A stretch of DNA of 5,173 nt from Limnohabitans sp. (lineage in GTDB: Bacteria > Pseudomonadota > Gammaproteobacteria > Burkholderiales > Burkholderiaceae_C): the NCBI GenBank assembly GCA_021731425.1, contig JAKFXJ010000059.1, positions 1 to 5,173 of the forward strand, read 5' to 3'. Shown here piece by piece: positions 1-5,173 of this stretch. Positions within the stretch are counted from its first letter, which is position 1; each line of letters starts with the position of its first letter. Under the pieces are notes generated by a model that worked only from the letters and a program-made list of their open reading frames with translations, did no database searches and was not told where the DNA came from. Both the position numbers and the translations under genes were made by a program.

Positions 1-1
1 G

Positions 2-160
2 GGCTACGTCGATCGCGCCGGGGTGCTGGCGGAGGCGCTCTACATGATGGGCGAGCGCTCTCCCGACGTGCTGCTGTCCCGCGCCGTGATCCGGTTTTTC
101 TCCGGAGAATGGCCGGTGGCGCTCAAGTGCCTGGAGGAACTCGACCGCGAGGATCCGATC
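2..160 (+). CDS. Partial TPR-like protein, possibly a type III secretion chaperone (5' truncated)
   Basis: The frame is open from base 2, so the gene begins outside the window. It reads GYVDRAGVLAEALYMMGERS, then two amphipathic helices including RFFSGEWPVALKCLEELD. This helix-turn-helix pattern, with small residues at regular positions and a G-E-W turn, is typical of tetratricopeptide repeats. By eye it resembles small type III secretion proteins of the YscG (needle-subunit chaperone) or HrpB1 class, but a generic TPR protein fits equally well and no diagnostic motif is present. The frame stays open to 316, but from about 160 onward it lies antisense to the deacylase start and the symporter 3' end and no longer looks like protein, so the natural gene probably ends or is cut at 143-160. 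By my count the first 120 bases are about 69% GC, higher than a sampled stretch of the neighbouring symporter gene (about 62%). The identity is tentative. Confidence 0.4.
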
Positions 161-244
161 GCCCAGGACCCCGACATCGGCACGACGCGCGGGCCCTCCG
201 GTGCCATCGATGACGGTGCCGCCTTCAATGAGCGTATCGAGCAT
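143..244 (-). CDS. N-acyl-D-amino-acid deacylase (D-aminoacylase), N-terminal fragment only
   Basis: Read on the minus strand from the ATG at 244-242, the 34-codon peptide begins MLDTLIEGG and continues TVIDGTGGPARRADVG and GDRILAV. This is the characteristic first beta-strand region of D-aminoacylase-type amidohydrolases, metal-dependent enzymes that remove the acyl group from N-acyl-D-amino acids. The start is well supported: GGAGG lies at 256-252, seven bases before the ATG. The start codon sits inside the 3' end of the upstream symporter gene (20-base overlap, different frame), a normal arrangement for translational coupling. After Val34 (base 143) the frame stays open but loses all resemblance to the family: the expected segment leading to the metal-binding His-x-His is absent in every minus-strand frame down to base 1. 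The gene is therefore broken here, either biologically or by mis-assembly. The catalytic domain is not visible, so activity and substrate cannot be judged. Confidence 0.6.
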
Positions 245-1100
245 CGTTGTGCCTCCAGAAAGTTGCGAGCGTCATGCCCGACACGATGTGCCAGATGCCC
301 CACAGGCTGGCGATGATGACCATGCCGAGCTCGGCATTGAACTGCACCGCGATGATGCCCAGCGCCAGCCCCGAGTTCTGCATGCCGCCTTCGATCATCA
401 CCGCACGGCGATCGCGCTCACTGACCCGCATGGCCTTGGCGGTGGCCCAACCCAAAAACAAGCCGCTGGCGTTGTGCAAGACCACAATCAAAAAAGTGGG
501 CAAAAGGCCCAGGGTCAGCAGTTGCCGCTCCTTGATCAAGCCCGCCACGATGAACAAAATCAACGCGCCCACCGCAAAGTTGCCCAGCGGCTTGCGGATG
601 CGCTGCGTGATCCTGGGCAGGCGGTGCGAAAACAGCAGCCCCAGCGCCAGCGGAATGCCCAAGACCATCAACAAACTCAGCCAAATGCCAGAGGGGTCGA
701 TCGACAACTCGCGCAGCCACGTCGCCGTCTCAGGGTTGGCCGCGATCATCCAGCTGAAGTTGAAGGGCGTGGCAAACAGCGCAATCAAACTGGCCACGGC
801 AGAGATGCTGACCGAGAGCGCCGTGTTGCCGCGCCCCATGTGGGTGATCACGTTGCTCAGGCTGCCGCCTGGGCAGGCCGCCACCAAAATCATGGCTGCC
901 TCGACGTTGGCGGGCAAATCAAGCACCAGCGTGGCCAGCCAGGTGCCCACCGGCAGCAAGATGAATTGCGGAATCAGGCCGCACAGCACCGCACGCGGCG
1001 CTTGAGCAACCCGCCGGAAGTCCTCGATGCGCAATTCCAACGACACAGAAAACACCATGGTGGCCAGCACCAAACTCAAAATCAGTTGTTGTGAAGTCAT
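225..1100 (-). CDS. Bile acid:sodium symporter (BASS/SBF) family transporter
   Basis: This is a complete 291-residue, very hydrophobic protein of the usual length for the bacterial SBF family, with about eight to ten membrane helices by eye. The two family signatures are present: CPGGSLSN at residues 76-83 and EGGMQNSGL at residues 237-245. These match the conserved stretches around the two broken helices that cross in structures of bacterial ASBT homologues and line the sodium and substrate sites. Bacterial members carry organic anions with sodium across the inner membrane (bile acids, pantoate, 2-keto acids and others), and sequence alone does not give the substrate. The ATG at 1100-1098 is preceded by AAGGA at 1112-1108 with seven bases between. 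The downstream minus-strand gene is an N-acyl-D-amino-acid deacylase overlapping it by 20 bases, so a role in taking up acylated amino acids or related acids is a reasonable but unproven idea. It is transcribed divergently from asd. Confidence 0.9.
   Translation of the reverse strand: MTSQQLILSLVLATMVFSVSLELRIEDFRRVAQAPRAVLCGLIPQFILLPVGTWLATLVLDLPANVEAAMILVAACPGGSLSNVITHMGRGNTALSVSISAVASLIALFATPFNFSWMIAANPETATWLRELSIDPSGIWLSLLMVLGIPLALGLLFSHRLPRITQRIRKPLGNFAVGALILFIVAGLIKERQLLTLGLLPTFLIVVLHNASGLFLGWATAKAMRVSERDRRAVMIEGGMQNSGLALGIIAVQFNAELGMVIIASLWGIWHIVSGMTLATFWRHNDARYAH
252..256 (-). promoter_or_regulatory. Ribosome binding site of the deacylase fragment
   Basis: GGAGG on the minus strand lies seven bases upstream of the ATG at 244-242, inside the last codons of the symporter gene. 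It is a near-ideal Shine-Dalgarno sequence. It fixes the deacylase start and argues that a real gene began here, rather than a chance reading frame of 34 codons. Confidence 0.65.
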
Positions 1101-1118
1101 GCATTTGTCCTTGCGAAA

Positions 1119-1149
1119 AGTATAGACAGCCGTAACAGCCTGAAGACAA
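1119..1149 (-). promoter_or_regulatory. Candidate promoter of the symporter operon
   Basis: On the minus strand TATACT (1124-1119) matches five of six positions of a sigma-70 -10 box, and TTGTCT (1149-1144) is a 4/6 -35 box. The 19-base spacer is longer than ideal. The start site would fall near 1112, right at the Shine-Dalgarno AAGGA, giving an unusually short 5' leader. That makes this a weak call; the true promoter may lie elsewhere in 1113-1200. Confidence 0.3.
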
Positions 1150-1158
1150 AGGGTTTAC

Positions 1159-1177
1159 GCGCAATGCACCTTTGCGC
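1159..1177. repeat. Inverted repeat GCGCAA-N7-TTGCGC in the divergent intergenic region
   Basis: The two perfect 6-base arms lie at 1159-1164 and 1172-1177, separated by TGCACCT. The repeat sits between the divergent symporter and asd transcription units and directly abuts the TTGTCA (1178-1183) that could serve as a -35 box for the asd leader. It could be an operator for a dimeric regulator acting on one or both units. A chance repeat of this size in GC-rich DNA cannot be excluded. Confidence 0.3.
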
Positions 1178-1210
1178 TTGTCAGGCCCACGCCAGCCAAT
1201 CCGCTACAAT
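1178..1210 (+). promoter_or_regulatory. Candidate promoter of the asd leader transcript
   Basis: TACAAT at 1205-1210 matches five of six positions of the sigma-70 -10 consensus. The best -35-like hexamer, TTGTCA at 1178-1183 (5/6), is 21 bases away, which is too far for a standard promoter, so either the -35 is weak or an activator helps. A start site at the usual distance from this -10 would be about 1216-1219, virtually on the ATG of the leader ORF at 1219. Confidence 0.5.
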
Positions 1211-1218
1211 CAAGCCCC

Positions 1219-1320
1219 ATGTTTCACGCCCACCTGTTCTCCCTGAACCTGATCACTGCCGCTGCAGTGGCTGCTGGTGCGCGTGCAAGCTCCACAAAAA
1301 CCACGACCATTAAGGGCTGA
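1219..1320 (+). CDS. Putative leader peptide upstream of asd (33 aa, Thr/Lys/Ile codon cluster)
   Basis: This short ORF starts MFHAHLFSLNLITAA, passes through an Ala-rich middle and ends SSTKTTTIKG followed by TGA. Residues 26-32 read T-K-T-T-T-I-K, so seven consecutive codons specify threonine (4), lysine (2) and isoleucine (1), all made from aspartate semialdehyde, the product of the enzyme encoded next. The stop lies only four bases before the first stable hairpin (1325). These features fit a ribosome-mediated attenuation peptide comparable in logic to thrL, whose stalling would report low Thr, Lys or Ile charging. No Shine-Dalgarno precedes the ATG (CAAGCCCC upstream), and the -10 box is eight bases away, so translation may start from a leaderless 5' end, as known for trpL of rhizobia. 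It is unlikely to function as a mature protein. The main doubt is that conservation cannot be tested from one sequence. Confidence 0.6.
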   Translation: MFHAHLFSLNLITAAAVAAGARASSTKTTTIKG

Positions 1321-1324
1321 TCCG

Positions 1325-1391
1325 GCCTGGTTCGTCGTGCGCCCCTCCCGGCCAGACGAGCCGGGCAAACAGTCTGGTCAAACACTGTTTT
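1325..1391 (+). promoter_or_regulatory. Putative attenuator: overlapping alternative hairpins between leader peptide and asd
   Basis: Four pairings can be drawn, and several exclude each other. A: GCCTGGTTCGTC (1325-1336) with GACGAGCCGGGC (1355-1366), twelve pairs including two G-U. B: CCCGGC (1347-1352) with GCCGGG (1360-1365), six pairs and a 7-base loop. C: GGCCAGAC (1350-1357) with GTCTGGTC (1372-1379), eight pairs with one G-U. D: AAACAGT (1367-1373) with ACTGTTT (1384-1390), weak, ending in a TTTT run at 1388-1391. A shares bases with B and C, and C shares bases with D, giving the chain of competing stems expected of an attenuator. None is a textbook terminator, because the GC-rich stems lack a U-tract and the stem with a short T-run is AT-rich. 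An alternative output is at translation: CGCCC in the loop of A (1340-1344) can pair with GGGCG (1403-1407), which includes part of the asd Shine-Dalgarno. Confidence 0.5.
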
Positions 1392-1412
1392 AAAAACTGA
1401 AAGGGCGTTGAA

Positions 1413-2543
1413 ATGAGCAAGTTAGTAGGTTTGGTCGGCTGGCGCGGCATGGTCGGCTCGGTTCTGATGGACCGCATGATTCAGGAAAAAGACTTTGACC
1501 TGATCGAGCCCTTGTTCTTCAGCACATCGAACGCGGGTGGCAAAGCCCCCTCGATGGCCAAGAACGAAACCACGCTGCAAGACGCTTTCAACCTCGAGCA
1601 GCTCAAGCGATGCGAGATCATCATCACCGCCCAAGGCGGCGACTACACCTCCGAAGTCTTCCCCAAACTGCGTGCAGCGGGCTGGAACGGCCACTGGATC
1701 GACGCGGCGTCGACCCTGCGCATGGAAAAAGACGCGGTCATCATCTTGGATCCGGTCAACATGCCCGTGATCAAGAACGCGCTGTCCAACGGCGGCAAGA
1801 ACTGGGTGGGCGGCAACTGCACCGTGTCCTGCATGCTGGTGGGCGTGGGCGCCCTCTACAAAGCCGGTCTGGTCGAGTGGATGAGCACCCAGACTTACCA
1901 AGCGGCTTCGGGCGGCGGTGCACAACACATGCGGGAGCTTTTGACCCAATACGGCACCCTGAACGCCGAAGTCAAAGCGCTGCTGGACGACCCCAAGAGC
2001 GCCATTCTGGAAATCGACCGCATGGTCGTGGCCAAACAACGCGCATTGACCGCCTCTGAAACCGCCAACTTTGGTGTACCTCTGGGCGGCTCGCTGATCC
2101 CTTGGATCGACAAGGATCTCGGCAACGGCATGTCCAAAGAAGAGTGGAAAGGCATGGCCGAAACCAACAAGATTTTGGGGCTCGGCGAGGCCTTTGGCTC
2201 CGCGGCCATCCCAGTCGACGGTTTCTGCGTTCGTGTGGGCGCCATGCGCTGCCACAGCCAGGCCCTGACCTTCAAACTCAAAAAAGACGTGCCTGTGGCC
2301 GACCTCGAAGCCATGATCGCAGCGGACAATGATTGGGTCAAAGTGATTCCAAACACCCGCGAAGCGACTATCAAAGACTTGACACCTGTGGCCGTCACCG
2401 GCACCATGACCATCCCTGTGGGACGTGTACGCAAGTTGGCCATGGGACCGGAGTATATTGGCGCCTTTACCATTGGTGATCAATTGCTTTGGGGAGCCGC
2501 CGAGCCGCTGCGCCGCATGCTGCGCATCCTCTTGGATGCCTGA
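1413..2543 (+). CDS. asd: Aspartate-semialdehyde dehydrogenase
   Basis: Cytoplasmic enzyme that reduces L-aspartyl-4-phosphate to L-aspartate 4-semialdehyde with NADPH, the common step toward lysine/diaminopimelate, threonine, methionine and isoleucine. The 376 residues match the Gram-negative (E. coli-type) subfamily of about 370. The N-terminal nucleotide-binding loop reads [11 protein letters not shown] (residues 6-16). The nucleophilic cysteine is Cys136 in GGNCTVS, and the other catalytic or substrate residues can be placed by family comparison: Gln163 in TYQAASGGG, Arg274 in [12 protein letters not shown] and His281 in the same stretch. The start at 1413 has AAGGG at 1401-1405, seven bases upstream, and begins MSKLVGLVG as in relatives. 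It is the first structural gene after a probable attenuator leader, with fimV 37 bases downstream. All key residues are intact, so it should be active. A 386-codon open frame on the opposite strand is a codon-bias shadow. Confidence 0.97.
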   Translation: MSKLVGLVGWRGMVGSVLMDRMIQEKDFDLIEPLFFSTSNAGGKAPSMAKNETTLQDAFNLEQLKRCEIIITAQGGDYTSEVFPKLRAAGWNGHWIDAASTLRMEKDAVIILDPVNMPVIKNALSNGGKNWVGGNCTVSCMLVGVGALYKAGLVEWMSTQTYQAASGGGAQHMRELLTQYGTLNAEVKALLDDPKSAILEIDRMVVAKQRALTASETANFGVPLGGSLIPWIDKDLGNGMSKEEWKGMAETNKILGLGEAFGSAAIPVDGFCVRVGAMRCHSQALTFKLKKDVPVADLEAMIAADNDWVKVIPNTREATIKDLTPVAVTGTMTIPVGRVRKLAMGPEYIGAFTIGDQLLWGAAEPLRRMLRILLDA

Positions 2544-2555
2544 TTCAATATTGAA
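2544..2555. repeat. 12-bp perfect palindrome directly after the asd stop codon
   Basis: TTCAATATTGAA begins at the base following the asd TGA and lies in the 37-bp gap before fimV. It has no U-tract and too little loop to form a transcription terminator. It may be a protein-binding site or chance. Confidence 0.25.
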
Positions 2556-2580
2556 ACCACAACAGTTTTCCGGGATACCC

Positions 2581-4434
2581 ATGGGTCAAACCAAACGCCA
2601 AATGCCTAAAAATCACAAGATGAAAGCCTTGGGTACTTTGGTTTTTTCAGCATGGGTTTTGCCCGCAGCCGCGTTGGACTTGGGTCGGCTTCAGATCCTT
2701 TCGGGCATGGGTGAGCCCCTGAGGGCTGAAATTGAGGTAGCCCAGGCTTCGCCTGAAGAATTGCGGACACTCCGCGCCCAATTGGCTTCGCCGGGTTCCT
2801 TCAGCCAAGCGGGCATGGAGTTCAACCCGGCTCTGAACGGCGTCACAGCCAGCTTGCAAAACCGGCCTAACGGTAGCCCGGTCATCACCTTGAACGGGCG
2901 AGCGCCCATTCAGGAAAACTTCATTGACCTGATTCTGGAAGCCCAAACCTCCAGCGGCAAGCTCACCAAAAACTATGCTTTGCTGCTCAATTCCGTGAGT
3001 GACAGGCTGGCCCGCTCTTCTTCACCACTCGCATCTGCCAACAGCCCTCAGCTGCCTGTTGTGCCCCCGCTGGTCCAGCCCATCCCGGCCGCGGCTGCGC
3101 CCCTGAGGCCCGTCGAAGCATCTGCTTCGCCCAACCCCCTGAATGCCACCAGCGTCGAGCTGAACGCCAAAAACATCCCTGTTTATCGCTTTGCGCCGGT
3201 CGACAACACCCAGGCTCCACGTACTCAGCCATCCGCCACCGAAACCAACGCATCCACCGCAGCGTTGAGAGCGCCCGCAGTCCAAGCCAGACCCAAAGGC
3301 AATGAGCCATCTCGGGAAACCGGTGACAGGTCCATCAAGGTCAGACCCGGAGACACAGCCTCTCGACTGGCCATTCGCTATTTGGGCGGCCAAGCCAGCT
3401 TGGACCAAATGATGTTGGCCATGCTCAAGGCCAACCCGGATGCTTTTATCCAAGGCAATGTGAACCTGGTCAAGGCGGGCGCTGTGCTGCGGATCCCAGA
3501 CCTGGGTGAAGCCACACAAATTCCAAGCGATGAAGCCCGCAAAACCGTGATTGCCCAAACCAAGGAGTTTGCGGAATACGCCAGACGCCTTGCCGAGTCT
3601 CCTCTGTTGGTCGATTCCAAAAATTCGCGCTCCATGTCGGGCACCGTGACCACCGAGCCTGCCAAGCCTGCGCCCGGCGCACTGCAGCAAGACAAACTGA
3701 CCTTGTCCAAATCGAGTGTCAGTGCCAACGCGGCCGATGCCAAATTGGCCAGCGAGCGCGAAGCCAAAGACACTTCGGACCAGCTGGCCGCCTTGAACAA
3801 AAACCTGAAGGATCTGGAAGCGTTGGCACAAAACCCTGCTTCGGCCAACACCGCGAGCGCCTCGAACACACCCTCTGCGGCAGCCGTGCCGACTGCGCCT
3901 GCCACCCCCTCGGCCCAGACCTTGCCGACATCACAGGCCCCAACGTCCGCGATGACGGGGTCTAGCCTCCAGGATCTGAGCGAAAACAAACAACTGTGGG
4001 CCTGGGCAGCGGGTTTGCTGGCGGCCATATTGCTGGTGGCTTTGTGGATGAGAAGAAAGTCGGCTGAGTCAGAAACCATCTACGCACCGTCCTACGACGA
4101 CATTCCTGCGCCAAGCTCTGAACCCGTGATGCAGGCCACACACAGCCCCATGCCTGTTCCCGCGCAGATGAGTTCGATCGACCTGAACCTTCAGCCAACG
4201 ACCGCACCTGCCCCCATGGCGCCAACGCCCGCCTACGCGGCACCCACACCGGTGAACCCGCCAGCGGCCACCACCGCAGCCGAGGACACCGAAGTCAGCA
4301 AGCTCAACCTGGCCGCTCAGCTGCTTGCCAAGGGTGACAAGGACCTGGCCCGTGCCTTAATTCTGTCGGTGATTTCATTGACCCATGGCGACATCAAGGC
4401 CCGCGCCATTCAAATGCTCGGCCAAATCAGGTGA
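2581..4434 (+). CDS. fimV: FimV-family LysM inner-membrane protein (polar localisation / type IV pilus assembly), short form
   Basis: From the ATG at 2581 the protein has 617 residues. Parts in order: a signal peptide (basic residues 5-15, hydrophobic 16-28, likely cut after the AAA at 29-31); the FimV N-terminal domain (about 32-138, starting LDLGRLQILSGMGEPLRAEI); a Pro/Ala/Ser-rich linker (139-250); a LysM peptidoglycan-binding domain (about 252-306, from IKVRPGDT to VLRIPD); a charged, probably coiled-coil stretch (about 385-418); a low-complexity Ala/Pro/Thr region; one membrane helix (472-490, followed by RRKS); a Pro-rich cytoplasmic part; and the FimV C-terminal helical motif (573-617, LNLAAQLLAKGDKDLARALI). 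FimV proteins organise the cell pole and help assemble the PilQ secretin and type IV pili. The long acidic TPR-rich cytoplasmic region of Pseudomonas FimV (about 920 residues) is missing. The frame opens further upstream inside asd, but the signal peptide favours 2581 (weak GGGA at 2572-2575); 2602 and 2620 are alternative starts. It overlaps truA by four bases. Confidence 0.9.
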   Translation: MGQTKRQMPKNHKMKALGTLVFSAWVLPAAALDLGRLQILSGMGEPLRAEIEVAQASPEELRTLRAQLASPGSFSQAGMEFNPALNGVTASLQNRPNGSPVITLNGRAPIQENFIDLILEAQTSSGKLTKNYALLLNSVSDRLARSSSPLASANSPQLPVVPPLVQPIPAAAAPLRPVEASASPNPLNATSVELNAKNIPVYRFAPVDNTQAPRTQPSATETNASTAALRAPAVQARPKGNEPSRETGDRSIKVRPGDTASRLAIRYLGGQASLDQMMLAMLKANPDAFIQGNVNLVKAGAVLRIPDLGEATQIPSDEARKTVIAQTKEFAEYARRLAESPLLVDSKNSRSMSGTVTTEPAKPAPGALQQDKLTLSKSSVSANAADAKLASEREAKDTSDQLAALNKNLKDLEALAQNPASANTASASNTPSAAAVPTAPATPSAQTLPTSQAPTSAMTGSSLQDLSENKQLWAWAAGLLAAILLVALWMRRKSAESETIYAPSYDDIPAPSSEPVMQATHSPMPVPAQMSSIDLNLQPTTAPAPMAPTPAYAAPTPVNPPAATTAAEDTEVSKLNLAAQLLAKGDKDLARALILSVISLTHGDIKARAIQMLGQIR

Positions 4435-5173
4435 GGTTGGCCCTGGGCGTCTGCTATTCGGGCACGGCTTACCAAGGCTGGCAAAGTCAAGCCACGGGCC
4501 TGACGATTCAGGACAAACTCGAAAAAGCACTGGCCCAATTTGGCGATGTGCCCCGCGTCAGCACCTTGTGCGCGGGCCGCACCGATGCGGGCGTGCACGG
4601 CCTGATGCAGGTGGTGCACTTTGACACCCACCTGGAGCGCGACACCCACTCTTGGGTGCGCGGCACCAACCGCTATTTGCCCTCCGACATCGCGGTGCAA
4701 TGGGCGCAGGTTGTGCCCGAGACCTTCCATTGCCGCGCCAGCGCCACAGGCAGGCGCTACATCTATGTGGTGCTTGACTCGATCGTGCGCCCCAGCCTGG
4801 AAGCGGGCCGCGTGGGTTGGGTGTACCGTCCGCTGGCCGAAGCACCCATGCGCGAAGCCAGCCAGCATCTGCTGGGTGAGCACGATTTTTCGTCTTTCAG
4901 AGCCAGCAGCTGCCAAGCCTTGTCGCCAGTCAAAACGCTGCGGCACATCGGCATCACCCGGCATGGCGCTTATTGGCGATTTGAATTTGAAGGCAACGCC
5001 TTTTTGCACCACATGATCCGCAACATCATGGGCTGCCTGGTCACCATCGGCCAAGGCAACCAGTCCCCCGACTGGATGCGCGAGGTGCTGCTGGCCCAAA
5101 GCCGCGATGCCGCAGCGCCCACGTTTTCTCCGGATGGACTGTACTTTGCAGGGCCCATCTACAGCCCCGAATG
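4431..5173 (+). CDS. truA: tRNA pseudouridine(38-40) synthase TruA (3' end outside window)
   Basis: Converts uridines 38, 39 and 40 in the anticodon stem-loop of many tRNAs to pseudouridine. The 247 complete codons visible cover nearly the whole enzyme (about 270 residues in E. coli). Recognisable parts are the N-terminal RLALGVCYSGTAYQGWQSQ, the catalytic motif CAGRTDAGVHG with Asp52 as the nucleophile, VRGTNRYLPSD, the motif ATGRRYIYVV, EHDFSSFRASSCQ, and NAFLHHMIRNIMGCL near the end, followed by APTFSPDGLYFAGPIY. The frame is intact to the right edge. I chose the GTG at 4431 because it overlaps the fimV stop as GTGA and because Arg at position 2 and the following residues align with the usual TruA N-terminus. 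No convincing Shine-Dalgarno precedes it, so translation is probably coupled to fimV. In related Burkholderiales truA is usually followed by trpF and trpB, which would lie beyond this edge. Confidence 0.95.
   Translation, partial: MRLALGVCYSGTAYQGWQSQATGLTIQDKLEKALAQFGDVPRVSTLCAGRTDAGVHGLMQVVHFDTHLERDTHSWVRGTNRYLPSDIAVQWAQVVPETFHCRASATGRRYIYVVLDSIVRPSLEAGRVGWVYRPLAEAPMREASQHLLGEHDFSSFRASSCQALSPVKTLRHIGITRHGAYWRFEFEGNAFLHHMIRNIMGCLVTIGQGNQSPDWMREVLLAQSRDAAAPTFSPDGLYFAGPIYSPE

Noticed and set aside
201..1094. 297-codon plus-strand open frame over the symporter
   Set aside because: The peptide is rich in Gln, His and Arg with no hydrophobic core, typical of the antisense of a membrane-protein gene. 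The minus-strand frame carries the SBF signatures.
1367..1391. Intrinsic terminator before asd
   Set aside because: The AAACAGT/ACTGTTT stem is AT-rich and the T-run is only four bases, partly inside the stem. I keep it only as part of the attenuator proposal, not as a stand-alone terminator.
2425..2580. Upstream extension of fimV into asd
   Set aside because: The extra 52 codons overlap the asd coding end in another frame and would place the signal peptide inside the protein; 2581 gives a proper signal peptide at the N-terminus.
2544..2580. Terminator or promoter between asd and fimV
   Set aside because: The gap is only 37 bp; its palindrome lacks a loop and U-tract, and no paired -35/-10 boxes are seen. 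Co-transcription is simpler.
1422..2582. 386-codon open frame antisense to asd
   Set aside because: It mirrors a fully conserved asd gene; its peptide is His/Gly/Val-rich without domain features, and the openness follows from GC-biased codons.
4410..5099. 229-codon minus-strand open frame over truA
   Set aside because: The plus strand encodes an intact TruA with its catalytic motif; this frame is a shadow.

Overview
The window looks like chromosomal DNA of a betaproteobacterium, order Burkholderiales and most likely a Comamonadaceae-like lineage (the Limnohabitans/Rhodoferax/Polaromonas group). The case rests on the tandem asd-fimV-truA order, which is typical of that order, on the close family match of the Asd and TruA proteins, and on GC-rich codon use. 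No species call can be made from the sequence alone.

Left end (1-244): two gene fragments on opposite strands meet here. On the plus strand, a reading frame open from base 2 encodes a helical, TPR-like peptide, perhaps from a type III secretion chaperone. On the minus strand, the first 34 codons of an N-acyl-D-amino-acid deacylase start at 244 behind a strong Shine-Dalgarno site, then stop resembling the family at about base 143. The two signals meet at 143-160, so this is either a rearrangement that destroyed the deacylase or an assembly/library chimera.

Minus-strand transporter (225-1100): a complete bile acid:sodium symporter-family (BASS/SBF) protein. Its 3' end overlaps the start of the deacylase by 20 bases, so the two genes look like a translationally coupled operon.

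Divergent intergenic region (1101-1412): it holds a possible minus-strand promoter, a GCGCAA-N7-TTGCGC inverted repeat, and a plus-strand -10 box (TACAAT). The -10 box lies eight bases upstream of a 33-codon ORF ending in a run of Thr, Lys and Ile codons. After that ORF come several overlapping, mutually exclusive hairpins, and then asd. I read this as an attenuator-type leader for asd, sensing end products of the aspartate pathway, with a leader peptide that may be translated from a leaderless 5' end. It is the most interesting element in the window.

Plus-strand operon (1413-5173): asd (aspartate-semialdehyde dehydrogenase, the branch-point enzyme for Lys, Thr, Met, Ile and diaminopimelate), then fimV (a LysM-containing inner-membrane polar/pilus-assembly protein, here a short version), then truA (tRNA pseudouridine synthase, running off the right edge). 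Spacings are 37 bp between asd and fimV and a 4-bp overlap between fimV and truA, so the three are probably co-transcribed. I see no tRNA, rRNA, CRISPR array, insertion sequence or strong intrinsic terminator.
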